From Litoribacter ruber (GTDB taxonomy: Bacteria > Bacteroidota > Bacteroidia > Cytophagales > Cyclobacteriaceae): a DNA stretch of 64,000 bases. The position numbers were made by a program, and so were the translations under genes. A model generated the notes under the pieces. It was not told the DNA's origin, did not search any database, and was given only the letters and a program-made list of their open reading frames with translations. The stretch is taken from positions 124,001-188,000 of the forward strand of contig NZ_JAHBGI010000007.1 of assembly GCF_018500185.1 (NCBI RefSeq), written 5' to 3'. Positions 42,727-51,302 of this stretch are shown here, in pieces (position 1 is the stretch's first letter; every line of letters begins with the position of its first letter).

Positions 42727-44520
42727 ATGGATATGCAAAAAATAAGAAATTTCTGTATCATAGCCCATATTGATCATGGGAAGAGTACGTTAGCAGATCG
42801 CCTATTGGAGTTTACCCACACGGTGACCGATAGGGAGATGCAAAATCAGCTGTTGGATAACATGGATTTGGAGCGTGAGCGAGGCATTACGATTAAGTCT
42901 CATGCGATCCAGATGAAATATACATATAAAGGTGAGGAGTACACCCTCAACCTTATCGATACTCCGGGCCACGTAGATTTTAGCTACGAGGTTTCCCGTT
43001 CCATAGCCGCCTGCGAAGGTGCGCTTTTGATCGTGGATGCTTCCCAGGGGATCGAAGCCCAAACCATTTCCAATCTCTATCTTGCCATGGGGCATGACCT
43101 GGAGATCATTCCTGTTTTAAATAAGATAGATCTCCCAGGTGCTGAGCCTGAAGTGGTGGCTGATGAGGTGATAGACCTGATCGGTTGTGACAGAGAGGAT
43201 ATCGTGTTGGCTTCAGGCAAAGAAGGACTAGGCATCGAGGATATTCTCAATGCAGTGGTTGAAAAAATCCCGGCTCCAAAAGGTGATCCGGAAGCGCCTT
43301 TGCAGGCCATGATTTTCGACTCAGTCTACAATCCATTCAGAGGAGTAGAAGTATTGTTCCGTGTATTCAACGGGACGATTAATAAGGGAGATAAGATCAA
43401 GTTTGTCAATACGGGTAAGGAATATGATGCCGATGAGATCGGGATATTGGGCATTCAGCAAAAGCCTCAAAAATCCCTTTCTGCAGGTAATGTAGGTTAC
43501 CTGATTTCAGGTATCAAAATAGCCAAAGAGGTAAAGGTTGGTGATACCATCACCCATATCAAGCGCCCTTGTACCACATCCATCAAAGGTTTTGAAAACG
43601 TAAAGCCGATGGTTTTCGCAGGTATTTATCCAGTGGATACCACGGAATTTGAAGAGTTGAGAGCTTCTATGGAGAAGCTGCAGCTAAATGATGCATCCTT
43701 GGTGTGGGAACCTGAAACCTCCGCCGCATTGGGCTTTGGTTTCCGTTGCGGTTTCTTGGGCATGCTCCACATGGAGATCATCCAGGAGAGGCTGGAAAGG
43801 GAATTTGATATGACAGTGATCACCACGGTGCCATCCGTTCAGTTCCGCGCCATGATGAATGACGGGAATTACAAGGTGGTAAACGCCCCTTCAGATATGC
43901 CCGAACCGAATATGTTCAAACATATTGAAGAACCTTTCGTGAAGGCTTCGATCATCACCGCTGCTGATTATGTAGGTCCGGTGATCCAGCTTTGCATGGA
44001 GAAAAGAGGTCAAATTAAAAACCAGGTTTACCTAACCGCAGAGAGAGTTGAATTGACATTTGACATGCCTTTGGCTGAAATTGTATTTGACTTCTTCGAT
44101 AAATTAAAAACCATCTCCAGAGGATACGCTTCTTTGGATTATGAATTGAAAGGTTTCCAGCAATCCCATATGGTGAGGTTGGACGTGATGTTGAACGGTG
44201 AGGTGGTGGATGCCCTTTCTGCGATTGTACACAGAGACAAGGCTTACGAATGGGGTAAGAGACTGTGTGAAAAACTGAAAGAACTGGTGCCAAGACAGAT
44301 GTTTGAAATCGCCATCCAGGCCGCCATTGGAACCAAGATCATTGCCCGCGAAACGGTCAAGGCTCTCCGCAAAAACGTACTTGCCAAGTGTTACGGTGGG
44401 GACATTTCCCGTAAGCGCAAGCTCCTTGAAAAGCAGAAAAAAGGCAAGAAGCGAATGAGACAAGTCGGCAACGTGGAGGTCCCTCAGGAGGCATTTATGG
44501 CCGTACTCAAGTTGGATTGA
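42727..44520 (+). CDS. lepA: Elongation factor 4 (LepA), ribosome back-translocase
   Basis: A 597-residue translational GTPase of exact LepA length. GTP motifs: [14 protein letters not shown] (G1), DTPGHVDF (G3), [10 protein letters not shown] (G4). The LepA-specific C-terminal domain is complete ([24 protein letters not shown]). It acts on stalled ribosomes and in ribosome assembly. Met3 (42733) is an alternative start. Confidence 0.97.
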   Translation: MDMQKIRNFCIIAHIDHGKSTLADRLLEFTHTVTDREMQNQLLDNMDLERERGITIKSHAIQMKYTYKGEEYTLNLIDTPGHVDFSYEVSRSIAACEGALLIVDASQGIEAQTISNLYLAMGHDLEIIPVLNKIDLPGAEPEVVADEVIDLIGCDREDIVLASGKEGLGIEDILNAVVEKIPAPKGDPEAPLQAMIFDSVYNPFRGVEVLFRVFNGTINKGDKIKFVNTGKEYDADEIGILGIQQKPQKSLSAGNVGYLISGIKIAKEVKVGDTITHIKRPCTTSIKGFENVKPMVFAGIYPVDTTEFEELRASMEKLQLNDASLVWEPETSAALGFGFRCGFLGMLHMEIIQERLEREFDMTVITTVPSVQFRAMMNDGNYKVVNAPSDMPEPNMFKHIEEPFVKASIITAADYVGPVIQLCMEKRGQIKNQVYLTAERVELTFDMPLAEIVFDFFDKLKTISRGYASLDYELKGFQQSHMVRLDVMLNGEVVDALSAIVHRDKAYEWGKRLCEKLKELVPRQMFEIAIQAAIGTKIIARETVKALRKNVLAKCYGGDISRKRKLLEKQKKGKKRMRQVGNVEVPQEAFMAVLKLD

Positions 44521-44524
44521 TAAT

Positions 44525-44601
44525 CTTCATCATTCATCATTCGACTTTCATTATTCATTATTAAATGATGAACCCCGAATGATGAATAATGAATAATGAA
44601 G
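44525..44601. repeat. Nested ATTCATT/AATGAAT inverted repeat
   Basis: TTCATTATTCATTATT (44547-44562) and its exact reverse complement (44585-44600) flank a shorter one (TTCATCATTCG at 44533-44543 with CGAATGATGAA at 44577-44587). A large AT-rich hairpin right after lepA; it could end transcription but lacks a clear T-run. Confidence 0.65.
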
Positions 44602-44671
44602 TTTAGAAAATGTGGGGCTTCCCTCCTTTTTTATTCTCATTCATTTTTTATCCATTTACCTTAATTTTTTT

Positions 44672-45034
44672 ATGAATCGAACATACGATCTGGAGGAACG
44701 GCTGATAAATTTTGCGGTTATGGTTATTGACCTGACCGAAAATATTGTGCAAAGCAAAGCTGGGAATCATTTGGCTGGGCAACTCTTGAGGTCAGGAACC
44801 TCACCTGCTCTGAATTATGGAGAAGCGCAAAGCGGAGAGTCCAAAAGGGATTTTCTTCATAAGATAAAAATTGTTTTAAAGGAACTTAGGGAGACTTTGG
44901 TTTGCTTAAAACTAATTTTCAGGTCGAAGCTTTTTAAAGATGAAGCTTTGGTTACCAATACAATGAAAGAATGCAATGAACTAGTTTCTATTTTTGTAAA
45001 AAGCGTAGCAACTACTTCTAAAAACTTGACATAA
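44672..45034 (+). CDS. Four-helix-bundle protein (S23 / rRNA intervening-sequence family)
   Basis: I start it at the ATG at 44672 (MNRTYDLEERLINFAVMVIDL), 120 residues; the longer frame adds a hydrophobic stretch not found in the family. LAGQLLRSGTSPALNYGEAQSGES is the family signature. These small proteins are often coded inside 23S rRNA intervening sequences or stand alone among intergenic repeats in Bacteroidota; no rRNA gene is nearby. Function is unknown. Flanked on both sides by repeat DNA (44525-44601 and 45068-45103), which suggests insertion as a unit. Confidence 0.88.
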   Translation: MNRTYDLEERLINFAVMVIDLTENIVQSKAGNHLAGQLLRSGTSPALNYGEAQSGESKRDFLHKIKIVLKELRETLVCLKLIFRSKLFKDEALVTNTMKECNELVSIFVKSVATTSKNLT

Positions 45035-45067
45035 AAAACATAAGTGTGAGGCAATCAAAAGGTTTCA

Positions 45068-45103
45068 TTTCTCTGAGACCTCTGTGCCTCTGCGGTTATT
45101 TAA
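45068..45103. repeat. CTCTGCGCCTCTGCGGTT-type repeat copy
   Basis: This stretch, ending CCTCTGCGGTTATTTAAT, matches 59820-59855 at about 31 of 36 positions. It lies between the four-helix-bundle gene and folD and appears to be one half of the larger palindrome seen at 59.8 kb. Confidence 0.65.
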
Positions 45104-45124
45104 TCCTTACAAATCAATCAAACC

Positions 45125-46009
45125 ATGCTTACCATCATAGACGGAAAAAAGACTTCAGAAACGATCAAAAATGAAATTGCTGCCCGTGTGGCGGAGATAA
45201 AGCAGGAGGGAGGAAAGATCCCGCATCTGGCTGCCGTGCTGGTAGGGGATGATGGAGCTAGCCAGACCTATGTAAATGCCAAAGTAAAGGCCTGCGAGCA
45301 GATCGGATTTGAATCAACCTTGGTACGTTTGGAAGAAAATATTAGTGAAGAGGAACTGCTACAAGTGGTCGAGGATATCAATGACAACCCTGCCATTGAT
45401 GGCTTGATCGTCCAACTGCCGCTCCCAAAACACATCTCAGTGGAAAAAGTCACCGAGAAAATCAAGCCTGAAAAGGATGTGGACGGCTTCACTCCCGCAA
45501 ACGTGGGTCGCATGGCTCTCAACTGGCCAACTTATGTTTCCGCCACCCCAAATGGAATAATGGAGCTCCTGAAACGCTACGATATCGAAACTTCAGGCAA
45601 AAACTGTGTAGTAATAGGCCGAAGCCACATCGTTGGTTCCCCGATGAGCATCCTGATGGCCCGCAATGGAAATCCAGGAAATGCCACAGTTACCCTAACC
45701 CATAGTCGAACCAAAAACCTGCCCGAGATCGCAAAATCGGCTGACATACTGATCGTAGCTCTTGGAAAAGCTGGGTTTGTAACAGCTGATATGGTAAAGG
45801 AAGGTGCTGTAGTAATTGATGTAGGAATCCACCGAATTGAGGATTCAAGTAAGAAAAGCGGTTTCAGATTGGTAGGAGATGTCAAGTTTGAAGAGGTTGT
45901 AGAAAAAGCTTCCGCTATCACGCCAGTTCCGGGTGGAGTTGGTCCGATGACTATTGCCTCCTTGCTGAGCAACACGCTGCTGGCAGCTGAGAAAAAGATT
46001 TATAAGTAA
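45125..46009 (+). CDS. folD: Methylenetetrahydrofolate dehydrogenase / cyclohydrolase
   Basis: A 294-residue bifunctional enzyme of normal length. The catalytic Lys lies in [22 protein letters not shown] and [11 protein letters not shown] are family blocks; [13 protein letters not shown] and the C-terminal [16 protein letters not shown] form the NADP site. It interconverts methylene-, methenyl- and formyl-tetrahydrofolate for purine and fMet synthesis. Monocistronic; followed by a tandem-repeat region. Confidence 0.96.
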   Translation: MLTIIDGKKTSETIKNEIAARVAEIKQEGGKIPHLAAVLVGDDGASQTYVNAKVKACEQIGFESTLVRLEENISEEELLQVVEDINDNPAIDGLIVQLPLPKHISVEKVTEKIKPEKDVDGFTPANVGRMALNWPTYVSATPNGIMELLKRYDIETSGKNCVVIGRSHIVGSPMSILMARNGNPGNATVTLTHSRTKNLPEIAKSADILIVALGKAGFVTADMVKEGAVVIDVGIHRIEDSSKKSGFRLVGDVKFEEVVEKASAITPVPGGVGPMTIASLLSNTLLAAEKKIYK

Positions 46010-46060
46010 AAAGTAAGCGGTAAGAAGCTAGAAAAAGCTGCTTTATATCAGGGTTAATTT

Positions 46061-46104
46061 AGGTTAAACACGGGTTAAACACGTGTTAAACATGGGATAA
46101 ACAC
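46061..46104. repeat. 11-bp tandem repeat, about four units
   Basis: Units AGGTTAAACAC, GGGTTAAACAC, GTGTTAAACAT and GGGATAAACAC follow head to tail, with a half unit before them (GGGTTAATTT, 46051-46060). The period is close to one helical turn. It lies 52 bp before the methyltransferase start, where it could be a protein-binding array or a slippage hot spot. Confidence 0.8.
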
Positions 46105-46155
46105 GGGTAGGAGTTTACCAGATATAAACCTGATGAGGTTTTAAATACAGGATCC

Positions 46156-46737
46156 ATGCAGTTGGAATTGGATAGGCTTACGGACCGAGAGTTCGACGCT
46201 TTATATCCCCTAAAGATTAATAAATTATCCTCTACCCATTGGACACCCATGGAAATTGCCAAAAAGGCCATTGGTTTTTTGGTGAGAGACTCTGAGACAA
46301 GAGTTTTGGATATTGGCTCTGGGTCGGGGAAATTTTGCCTAGTAGCGGCAGGCTGTTCAAGCGGTCAGATCTATGGGGTGGAAAAAAGGGAAAGTCTAAT
46401 TCGCCTATCTCGAAAAATGGCTGCTCAGCTGGGCCTTCGCGTGAATTTCATTCATGCTGACATCAAAAGCATTAGCTTCAAAGAATTCGATTCTTTCTAC
46501 TTTTTCAATTCTTTTGGTGAAAACCTTGATTTAACTGACAGTCTGGATCGCGAAAACTCTATCGATGAAAACGCGTATCAAGAAAATTGCAGATTTCTCC
46601 ATGGTCTATGGGGAGAAGCCCCAAATGGGACGAGGGTGGTAACCTATTGTGGAGGGGAGGAAATAGTGCCAGATCAATTTATATTAATCAAGTCGGAGGC
46701 AAAAGGAAAACTCAAGTTCTGGGAAAAGAGATTTTAG
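46156..46737 (+). CDS. Class I SAM-dependent methyltransferase
   Basis: A 193-residue cytoplasmic protein. The SAM-binding motif I is VLDIGSGSGKFCLVAA (about 50-65), followed by the acidic end of strand two (YGVEKRESLIRLS) and DIKSISFKEFDSFYFFNSFG in the motif-IV region. THWTPMEIAKKAIGFLV precedes motif I. It is not close to RsmG or other rRNA enzymes that I recognise, so the substrate is open. Preceded by the 11-bp tandem repeat. Confidence 0.82.
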   Translation: MQLELDRLTDREFDALYPLKINKLSSTHWTPMEIAKKAIGFLVRDSETRVLDIGSGSGKFCLVAAGCSSGQIYGVEKRESLIRLSRKMAAQLGLRVNFIHADIKSISFKEFDSFYFFNSFGENLDLTDSLDRENSIDENAYQENCRFLHGLWGEAPNGTRVVTYCGGEEIVPDQFILIKSEAKGKLKFWEKRF

Positions 46738-46743
46738 GAAAAG

Positions 46744-46787
46744 TTTCACGCGGCGGCGCTGCCTGTTGCTGCGATCGCCCCGTGAAA
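46744..46787. terminator. GC-rich hairpin between convergent genes
   Basis: TTTCACG-C-GGCG (46744-46755) pairs with CGCC-C-CGTGAAA (46776-46787), one internal mismatch. It is unusually GC-rich for this genome and followed by short T-runs; a bidirectional terminator is likely. Confidence 0.55.
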
Positions 46788-46802
46788 TTTTCATTTGAAA
46801 GT

Positions 46803-47864
46803 TTACCATGCCACCTTTTTCAAAAATGCTGGTGTGTTAAGCTTTACCTGCCGAGTTATTTTCTCTGTAAGGGTTTTGGGTTTTGACTCCATACTGGACT
46901 TCACCATCATATAGGTGCTTGCCACCAAGCCAGCAACCACTAAGCCCCAGCCCAACGTTACGCCCTCATCTTTTTTATTTTTACCCTCAGGAAGCCAGCC
47001 CCCGCTGATCGTCGCCCTGCCATTTGTAGTGTACAGATTTCCGGTGGACTTTCCTGTTGAGGATTTTTTGAAGTGATCCTTTAGGATTTTCTTTCTGATC
47101 TGATGATCAAATTTAGGTGAGGAAGCATTCTTCAAAAGTTTGGCAACCTTACCCTGATATCCTACGACTACTTCTTTTTGAGGGTGGAGGACAAGATCAA
47201 TAATTGATTCGGCAACTTTTTGTGCAGATATCACCGGTTCGGGGGCTTTGATCTCCTTGCCCATATAGTTGGCGGCGGATTGAAATAGTGGGGTATCGAT
47301 CACAGAAGGCAATACAGAGCATACATGGATGTCCTTCACATCAGAATATTCCTGCTCTAGGCTAAAGCTCAATCCTCGGATTGCAAATTTGCTTACGGTA
47401 TAGGCTGCGGAGAAAGGCTGCCCTGTCAGTGCCACCATGGAAGAAACATTGATCAGGTTGCCAAAGCCCTGCTTTTTAAAAATGGGCATGACCGCATGTG
47501 CGCTGTTCATATATCCCATGACATTTGTTTCTATAACCTGCTTGCTGTCCTTAAGGGGTGTTTTTTCAAAGGGGCCGAGCAATGTGATCGCTGCATTATT
47601 TACCCACACATCAATTTTCCCATATTTATCAATAGCTTTTTTTACCACTTCAGCAAGTTCCTTTTCCCGGCACACATCGGCAGGGGCTGCCATTGCTTTT
47701 CCTCCATAGGATTCGCATTCATGGGCCAATTCTTCCAGAACGGTTTTTCTTCGGCTAACCAAAACGACAGTACCTCCTTGTCTGGCTATTTCCAGGACGG
47801 TGGCTCTTCCGATTCCGCTTGAGGCTCCGGTAATTACGATTACTTTATCTTGGATGTTTTTCAT
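46803..47864 (-). CDS. Short-chain dehydrogenase with C-terminal membrane helix
   Basis: A 353-residue SDR. The NAD(P) motif is VIVITGASSGIGRAT, then NNAAI, the catalytic Ser in NVSSM and Tyr-x3-Lys in AAYTVSKFAIRG. The first 250 residues are a classical SDR fold; the rest adds a basic linker and a membrane helix (about 303-322, WGLVVAGLVASTYMMV), longer than typical. The long form resembles SDR proteins of DhbA-like or sterol/lipid type that dock to membranes. Substrate unknown. Confidence 0.88.
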   Translation of the reverse strand: MKNIQDKVIVITGASSGIGRATVLEIARQGGTVVLVSRRKTVLEELAHECESYGGKAMAAPADVCREKELAEVVKKAIDKYGKIDVWVNNAAITLLGPFEKTPLKDSKQVIETNVMGYMNSAHAVMPIFKKQGFGNLINVSSMVALTGQPFSAAYTVSKFAIRGLSFSLEQEYSDVKDIHVCSVLPSVIDTPLFQSAANYMGKEIKAPEPVISAQKVAESIIDLVLHPQKEVVVGYQGKVAKLLKNASSPKFDHQIRKKILKDHFKKSSTGKSTGNLYTTNGRATISGGWLPEGKNKKDEGVTLGWGLVVAGLVASTYMMVKSSMESKPKTLTEKITRQVKLNTPAFLKKVAW

Positions 47865-48024
47865 GGTTGGACAGTTTTTGAAATTATTGCTTCCTAAGTA
47901 AAAATCCCTTTTAAGAATTCAAACCCCGTTCCTTAATTTTTAGATAAAGTTATAAAGGACAATAATCGCTAATGATTCAAGAATTGTATTATAATATTTT
48001 GTCAAAAATCTATATGCGAAAAAT

Positions 48025-48213
48025 ATGTTTGAGAGCTTGGGTAAAAAGGAAATGGGGGAGATTATTTCAAGATTTGGCAATGTGACGGGAAAGAAACAGA
48101 TTGAGAGGGAATTAAGCATTTGTGGATTTAAGAAAAGGAATATTAATCGTACCTTTGCAGGCTTAATTATTCTAAAACCCAGCGGTTCAATCACCCGCTT
48201 AATCAAAAATTGA
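48025..48213 (+). CDS. Possible small basic protein before queE
   Basis: A 62-residue open frame (MFESLGKKEMGEIISRFGNVTGKK) that stops 1 bp before the queE start. It is rich in Lys and Arg and has no recognisable family or signal. The tight spacing to queE supports it as real and coupled; the lack of family match argues against. The 160 bp before it hold nothing else I can name. Confidence 0.35.
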   Translation: MFESLGKKEMGEIISRFGNVTGKKQIERELSICGFKKRNINRTFAGLIILKPSGSITRLIKN

Positions 48214-48214
48214 T

Positions 48215-48841
48215 ATGCAAATCAAAGAAGCCGTGTCAAGCGGCAGCATGCTTCCCGTGATGGAGGCGTTTTATACTATCCAAGGAGAAGGTTCATTTAC
48301 CGGCCATGCCGCCTATTTCATCCGCTTGGGCGGGTGCGATGTGGGTTGCGTGTGGTGCGATGTGAAAGAATCCTGGGAAGCGGAAAAATGGCCAGTAAAA
48401 TCCATTGAGGAAATTGTGGCGGAGGCAGAGCAGCATCCTGGTAGACTGGTGGTCATCACCGGGGGGGAGCCGCTGATGTATAACCTTGACCCACTTACCG
48501 AGCTATTGAAATCGAGAGGTTTTCAGACAAACATCGAAACCTCAGGAGCTCATCCTTTTTCGGGGAAATTTGATTGGGTTTGTTTTTCGCCCAAAAAATT
48601 CAAGGAACCCCATCCAAGTATCTATCAGGTAGCCGATGAACTGAAAGTAGTGATTTTTCACAAAAGTGATTTTGACTTTGCTGAAAAACACGCTTCCAAA
48701 GTCAGGGAGGGCTGTGTTAAGCTATTGCAGCCGGAATGGAGCAAAGCCTCGACCTTTACTGAGCAGATAGTAAATTATGTAAAAAGTAACCCAAATTGGA
48801 AAATATCGCTACAAACTCATAAATTTATGGATATTCCATAA
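48215..48841 (+). CDS. queE: 7-carboxy-7-deazaguanine synthase
   Basis: A 208-residue radical SAM enzyme. The iron-sulfur Cys residues are C41-x3-C45-x2-C48 in LGGCDVGCVWCDVKESW, after the substrate motif YTIQGEGSFTGHAAYFIRL; TGGEPLMYN binds SAM, and FSPKKFKEPHP follows. It makes the deazaguanine ring for queuosine of tRNA. No other que genes are visible. It is 3 bp before the PorE-like gene, and they may share a transcript. Confidence 0.93.
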   Translation: MQIKEAVSSGSMLPVMEAFYTIQGEGSFTGHAAYFIRLGGCDVGCVWCDVKESWEAEKWPVKSIEEIVAEAEQHPGRLVVITGGEPLMYNLDPLTELLKSRGFQTNIETSGAHPFSGKFDWVCFSPKKFKEPHPSIYQVADELKVVIFHKSDFDFAEKHASKVREGCVKLLQPEWSKASTFTEQIVNYVKSNPNWKISLQTHKFMDIP

Positions 48842-48844
48842 ATT

Positions 48845-50755
48845 ATGAAGAAGTTACTTTTGCTTTTGGTGTTTATTTTTTTGGCCTTTTTTGTGCAGGC
48901 GCAAGATTATTCTGTAATTGATAGGCGCGCAATCAAACTGCATGAGGAGGGTGAAGAACTGGTATTGAAGCGAAGGTATGACGAGGCCATACAGAAGTTT
49001 GAGGCCTCTATTAATAGAAGTAGCAATTTTTTTGAATCTTACATCCGTTGGTCCCAGTTGCTATTGATGAAAGGGGATCCCGACCAGGCCATGGCTGTTG
49101 CTGAAAAAGGTGCCGCCCGGGTAAAGGACAACCCAAAGATCAAAGGTGATTTCGGCTGGCTGAAAGCCAACATCCTGATGAGAGTAGGGAAGTTTGAGCA
49201 AGCGGTCAATGTGTTTGAGGAAAGTGAGGCCTTATTTACGGACCGGTTTAGGATGACGTCCCATTATAAGGAGTTTGTGGAGCAGCTCAATTTTATCAAA
49301 AAGCATATCGCTTCGCCTTTGGACATCACCAAAGAGAAGCTTCCCGCTCCCTTAAACGGTTTCAATCTTCAGTACTTTCCCGTGCTGACTGCCGATAGCC
49401 GCAAGATCCTCTTCACCAAAAGGGACGGTCTTTCCTTCCATGACAATGAAGATATATTTGTGAGCTACTATGAGGAAGACGGCTGGACGGAGCCGAGCCC
49501 TATCTCTACTACGGTGAACACCAACTATAATGAGGGTACCTGCACCATTTCCGCTGACGGCAATATCCTGATCTATACGAGTTGTGACGCTCCGGACTCC
49601 TTTGGCAGTTGTGATCTGTACGTGACATATAAAGTAAACGGCAAATGGCAAAAGCCCACCAACATGGGCAAAAATGTGAACTCCCGCCAATGGGACTCCC
49701 AACCATCACTTTCGGCGGATGGGAGTATTTTGTTTTTCTCCAGCAATAGGAGAGGAGGGTACGGGGGAAATGATATCTGGTACTCTGTCCGTCAAATGGA
49801 CGGCAGCTGGGGGGAGGCAAAAAACCTGGGTGAAGGGGTGAATACTCCTAAAGATGAGGTGAGCCCATTCATTTACTTTAACAATGAGCTGTTGTTTTTT
49901 GCCTCAAATGGCCACTTGGGTTTTGGGGGGATGGATATTTTTATGTCTAGGATGGAAAACGGTGTCTTTAGCGAGCCGGAAAACCTGGGCTACCCCATCA
50001 ACGATCACCAAGATCAGCTTGCTTTATTCATTACCGCCCAGCGGGATTTTGCCTATTATACTGAGAACTCCATTAAGGATGGAAGACTTGACGCCTCTTA
50101 TCTGTATAGGTTTCCTTTCCCGCAGGAAATAGACCTAGGTGAGAAAATTCTTGTCACCGAGGGCAGGGTGCTGGATAGCAAAACGGGTAAACCAATTGAT
50201 GCAAGGCTATCTTTGGTAAGCTTGTCCAATGACAGTACTATTTATCAGTTTCGCTCAGATGGGGAGTCGGGCAAGTTTATGATGCTGTACCCCAACAAGA
50301 CCTTCTCAGGCTTATATGTGGAGAAGAAGGGTTTTCTGCCAAAGATCTATAATGTGGAAAAGGACAACCTGATGGACCGTTCTGGAATGGAGATAGAACT
50401 TACACCAGTGGCATCGGGCGAACAGTTTCTTTTTGAAAATGTATTTTTTGATTTTGACAAGGCCGACCTGAGGCCGGAATCCAAAAGTTCTATTGGGAGG
50501 TTGCGGAATTTTCTTCAGGAAAATCCTGAAGTCAATATCCTGATAGAAGGCCATACGGATAACGTGGGGAATCCGGGCTACAACCAGCAACTTAGTGAAA
50601 AAAGAGCCCTCTCAGTCAAGCAGGAGTTAATTTCGCTTGGGATATCAGAAGCAAGAATTTCTACTAGGGGCTATGGAGACCAAAATCCTGTAGCACCCAA
50701 TGATACTTCCTCAAACCGCTCTAAAAACAGAAGAATCGAAATTGTAGTGGAATAG
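48845..50755 (+). CDS. OmpA-family peptidoglycan-associated protein with TPR, propeller and CRD domains (PorE-like)
   Basis: A 636-residue envelope protein: signal peptide 1-20 (FVQAQ), TPR-like helices (about 30-150), a WD40/PD40-type beta-propeller (about 165-420, repeats such as SQPSLSADGSILFFSSNRRGGYGGNDIW), a carboxypeptidase-regulatory-like domain (VTEGRVLDSKTGKPIDARLSL, about 430-515) and a C-terminal OmpA domain (IEGHTDNVGN, NRRIEIVVE). This order equals that of PorE of the type IX secretion system, known to bind peptidoglycan. Related OmpA proteins without a T9SS role share the architecture, so PorE identity is probable but not proved. Confidence 0.88.
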   Translation: MKKLLLLLVFIFLAFFVQAQDYSVIDRRAIKLHEEGEELVLKRRYDEAIQKFEASINRSSNFFESYIRWSQLLLMKGDPDQAMAVAEKGAARVKDNPKIKGDFGWLKANILMRVGKFEQAVNVFEESEALFTDRFRMTSHYKEFVEQLNFIKKHIASPLDITKEKLPAPLNGFNLQYFPVLTADSRKILFTKRDGLSFHDNEDIFVSYYEEDGWTEPSPISTTVNTNYNEGTCTISADGNILIYTSCDAPDSFGSCDLYVTYKVNGKWQKPTNMGKNVNSRQWDSQPSLSADGSILFFSSNRRGGYGGNDIWYSVRQMDGSWGEAKNLGEGVNTPKDEVSPFIYFNNELLFFASNGHLGFGGMDIFMSRMENGVFSEPENLGYPINDHQDQLALFITAQRDFAYYTENSIKDGRLDASYLYRFPFPQEIDLGEKILVTEGRVLDSKTGKPIDARLSLVSLSNDSTIYQFRSDGESGKFMMLYPNKTFSGLYVEKKGFLPKIYNVEKDNLMDRSGMEIELTPVASGEQFLFENVFFDFDKADLRPESKSSIGRLRNFLQENPEVNILIEGHTDNVGNPGYNQQLSEKRALSVKQELISLGISEARISTRGYGDQNPVAPNDTSSNRSKNRRIEIVVE

Positions 50756-51302
50756 CTATTTTTTTAGACTTTAAACAATTAATCCCACCAAATATAATCT
50801 ATTCTATTTATGCAAACGATGTAATAGTATTATTTGGACAATAAATTTAATTAAATTGATTTAATGTTGTGTTTAAGCGAAATTAAGCTATTTGCTTGGA
50901 TCAGCGTTAGAACTTGTTAAAAGGTTTATATAATTTGTATATTTTTATTTAATATTTGTAAAGTGATAATAATAATGATTTTTTAATGTTTTTTAATAGA
51001 TAATAAGGGTATAGTGTGAATTAGGCGTATTGGCTAAATACAATTTGAATTTAACAGATTTTAACTTTCTTAAAGATTTCTTAAAAAAAATTTTATTCTG
51101 ATTATTAGGTTGTATTTCGTTTGAATTTTTTAACAAAGGAAATATGGTTTGATATTTTGGTATAATATTCTGATTTTTTCTACAATGGTTATTTTGTTTA
51201 GAAGTAAAAATAGTAGCGATATTGATTTAATTTTCCTCAGCTATTGGATTATTATAAGAGATGCGCTAAAATTGGGAATCGTTAAACCAAAAAAAATATT
51301 TT
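50756..51302 (+). other. 547-bp AT-rich intergenic region before the second susC
   Basis: No credible gene is seen. The sequence is very AT-rich with several TTTG and TATTTTG near-matches to promoter elements (for example around 51145-51165), none with exact spacing. Its length suggests a long leader or several promoters for the SusCD locus. Confidence 0.5.

Noticed and set aside
44525-45103. 23S rRNA intervening sequence around the four-helix-bundle gene
   Set aside because: The flanks are lepA and folD; there is no rRNA sequence nearby.
46051-46104. Tandem repeat as a CRISPR array
   Set aside because: Units are 11 bp and directly adjacent, with no spacers and no cas genes.
47940-48206. 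88-codon minus-strand frame before queE
   Set aside because: Low-complexity AT-rich translation, opposite to the better placed small frame at 48025; no support.
47865-48214. preQ1 riboswitch before queE
   Set aside because: No conserved aptamer-like stem and A-rich tail seen, and an open frame abuts the queE start.
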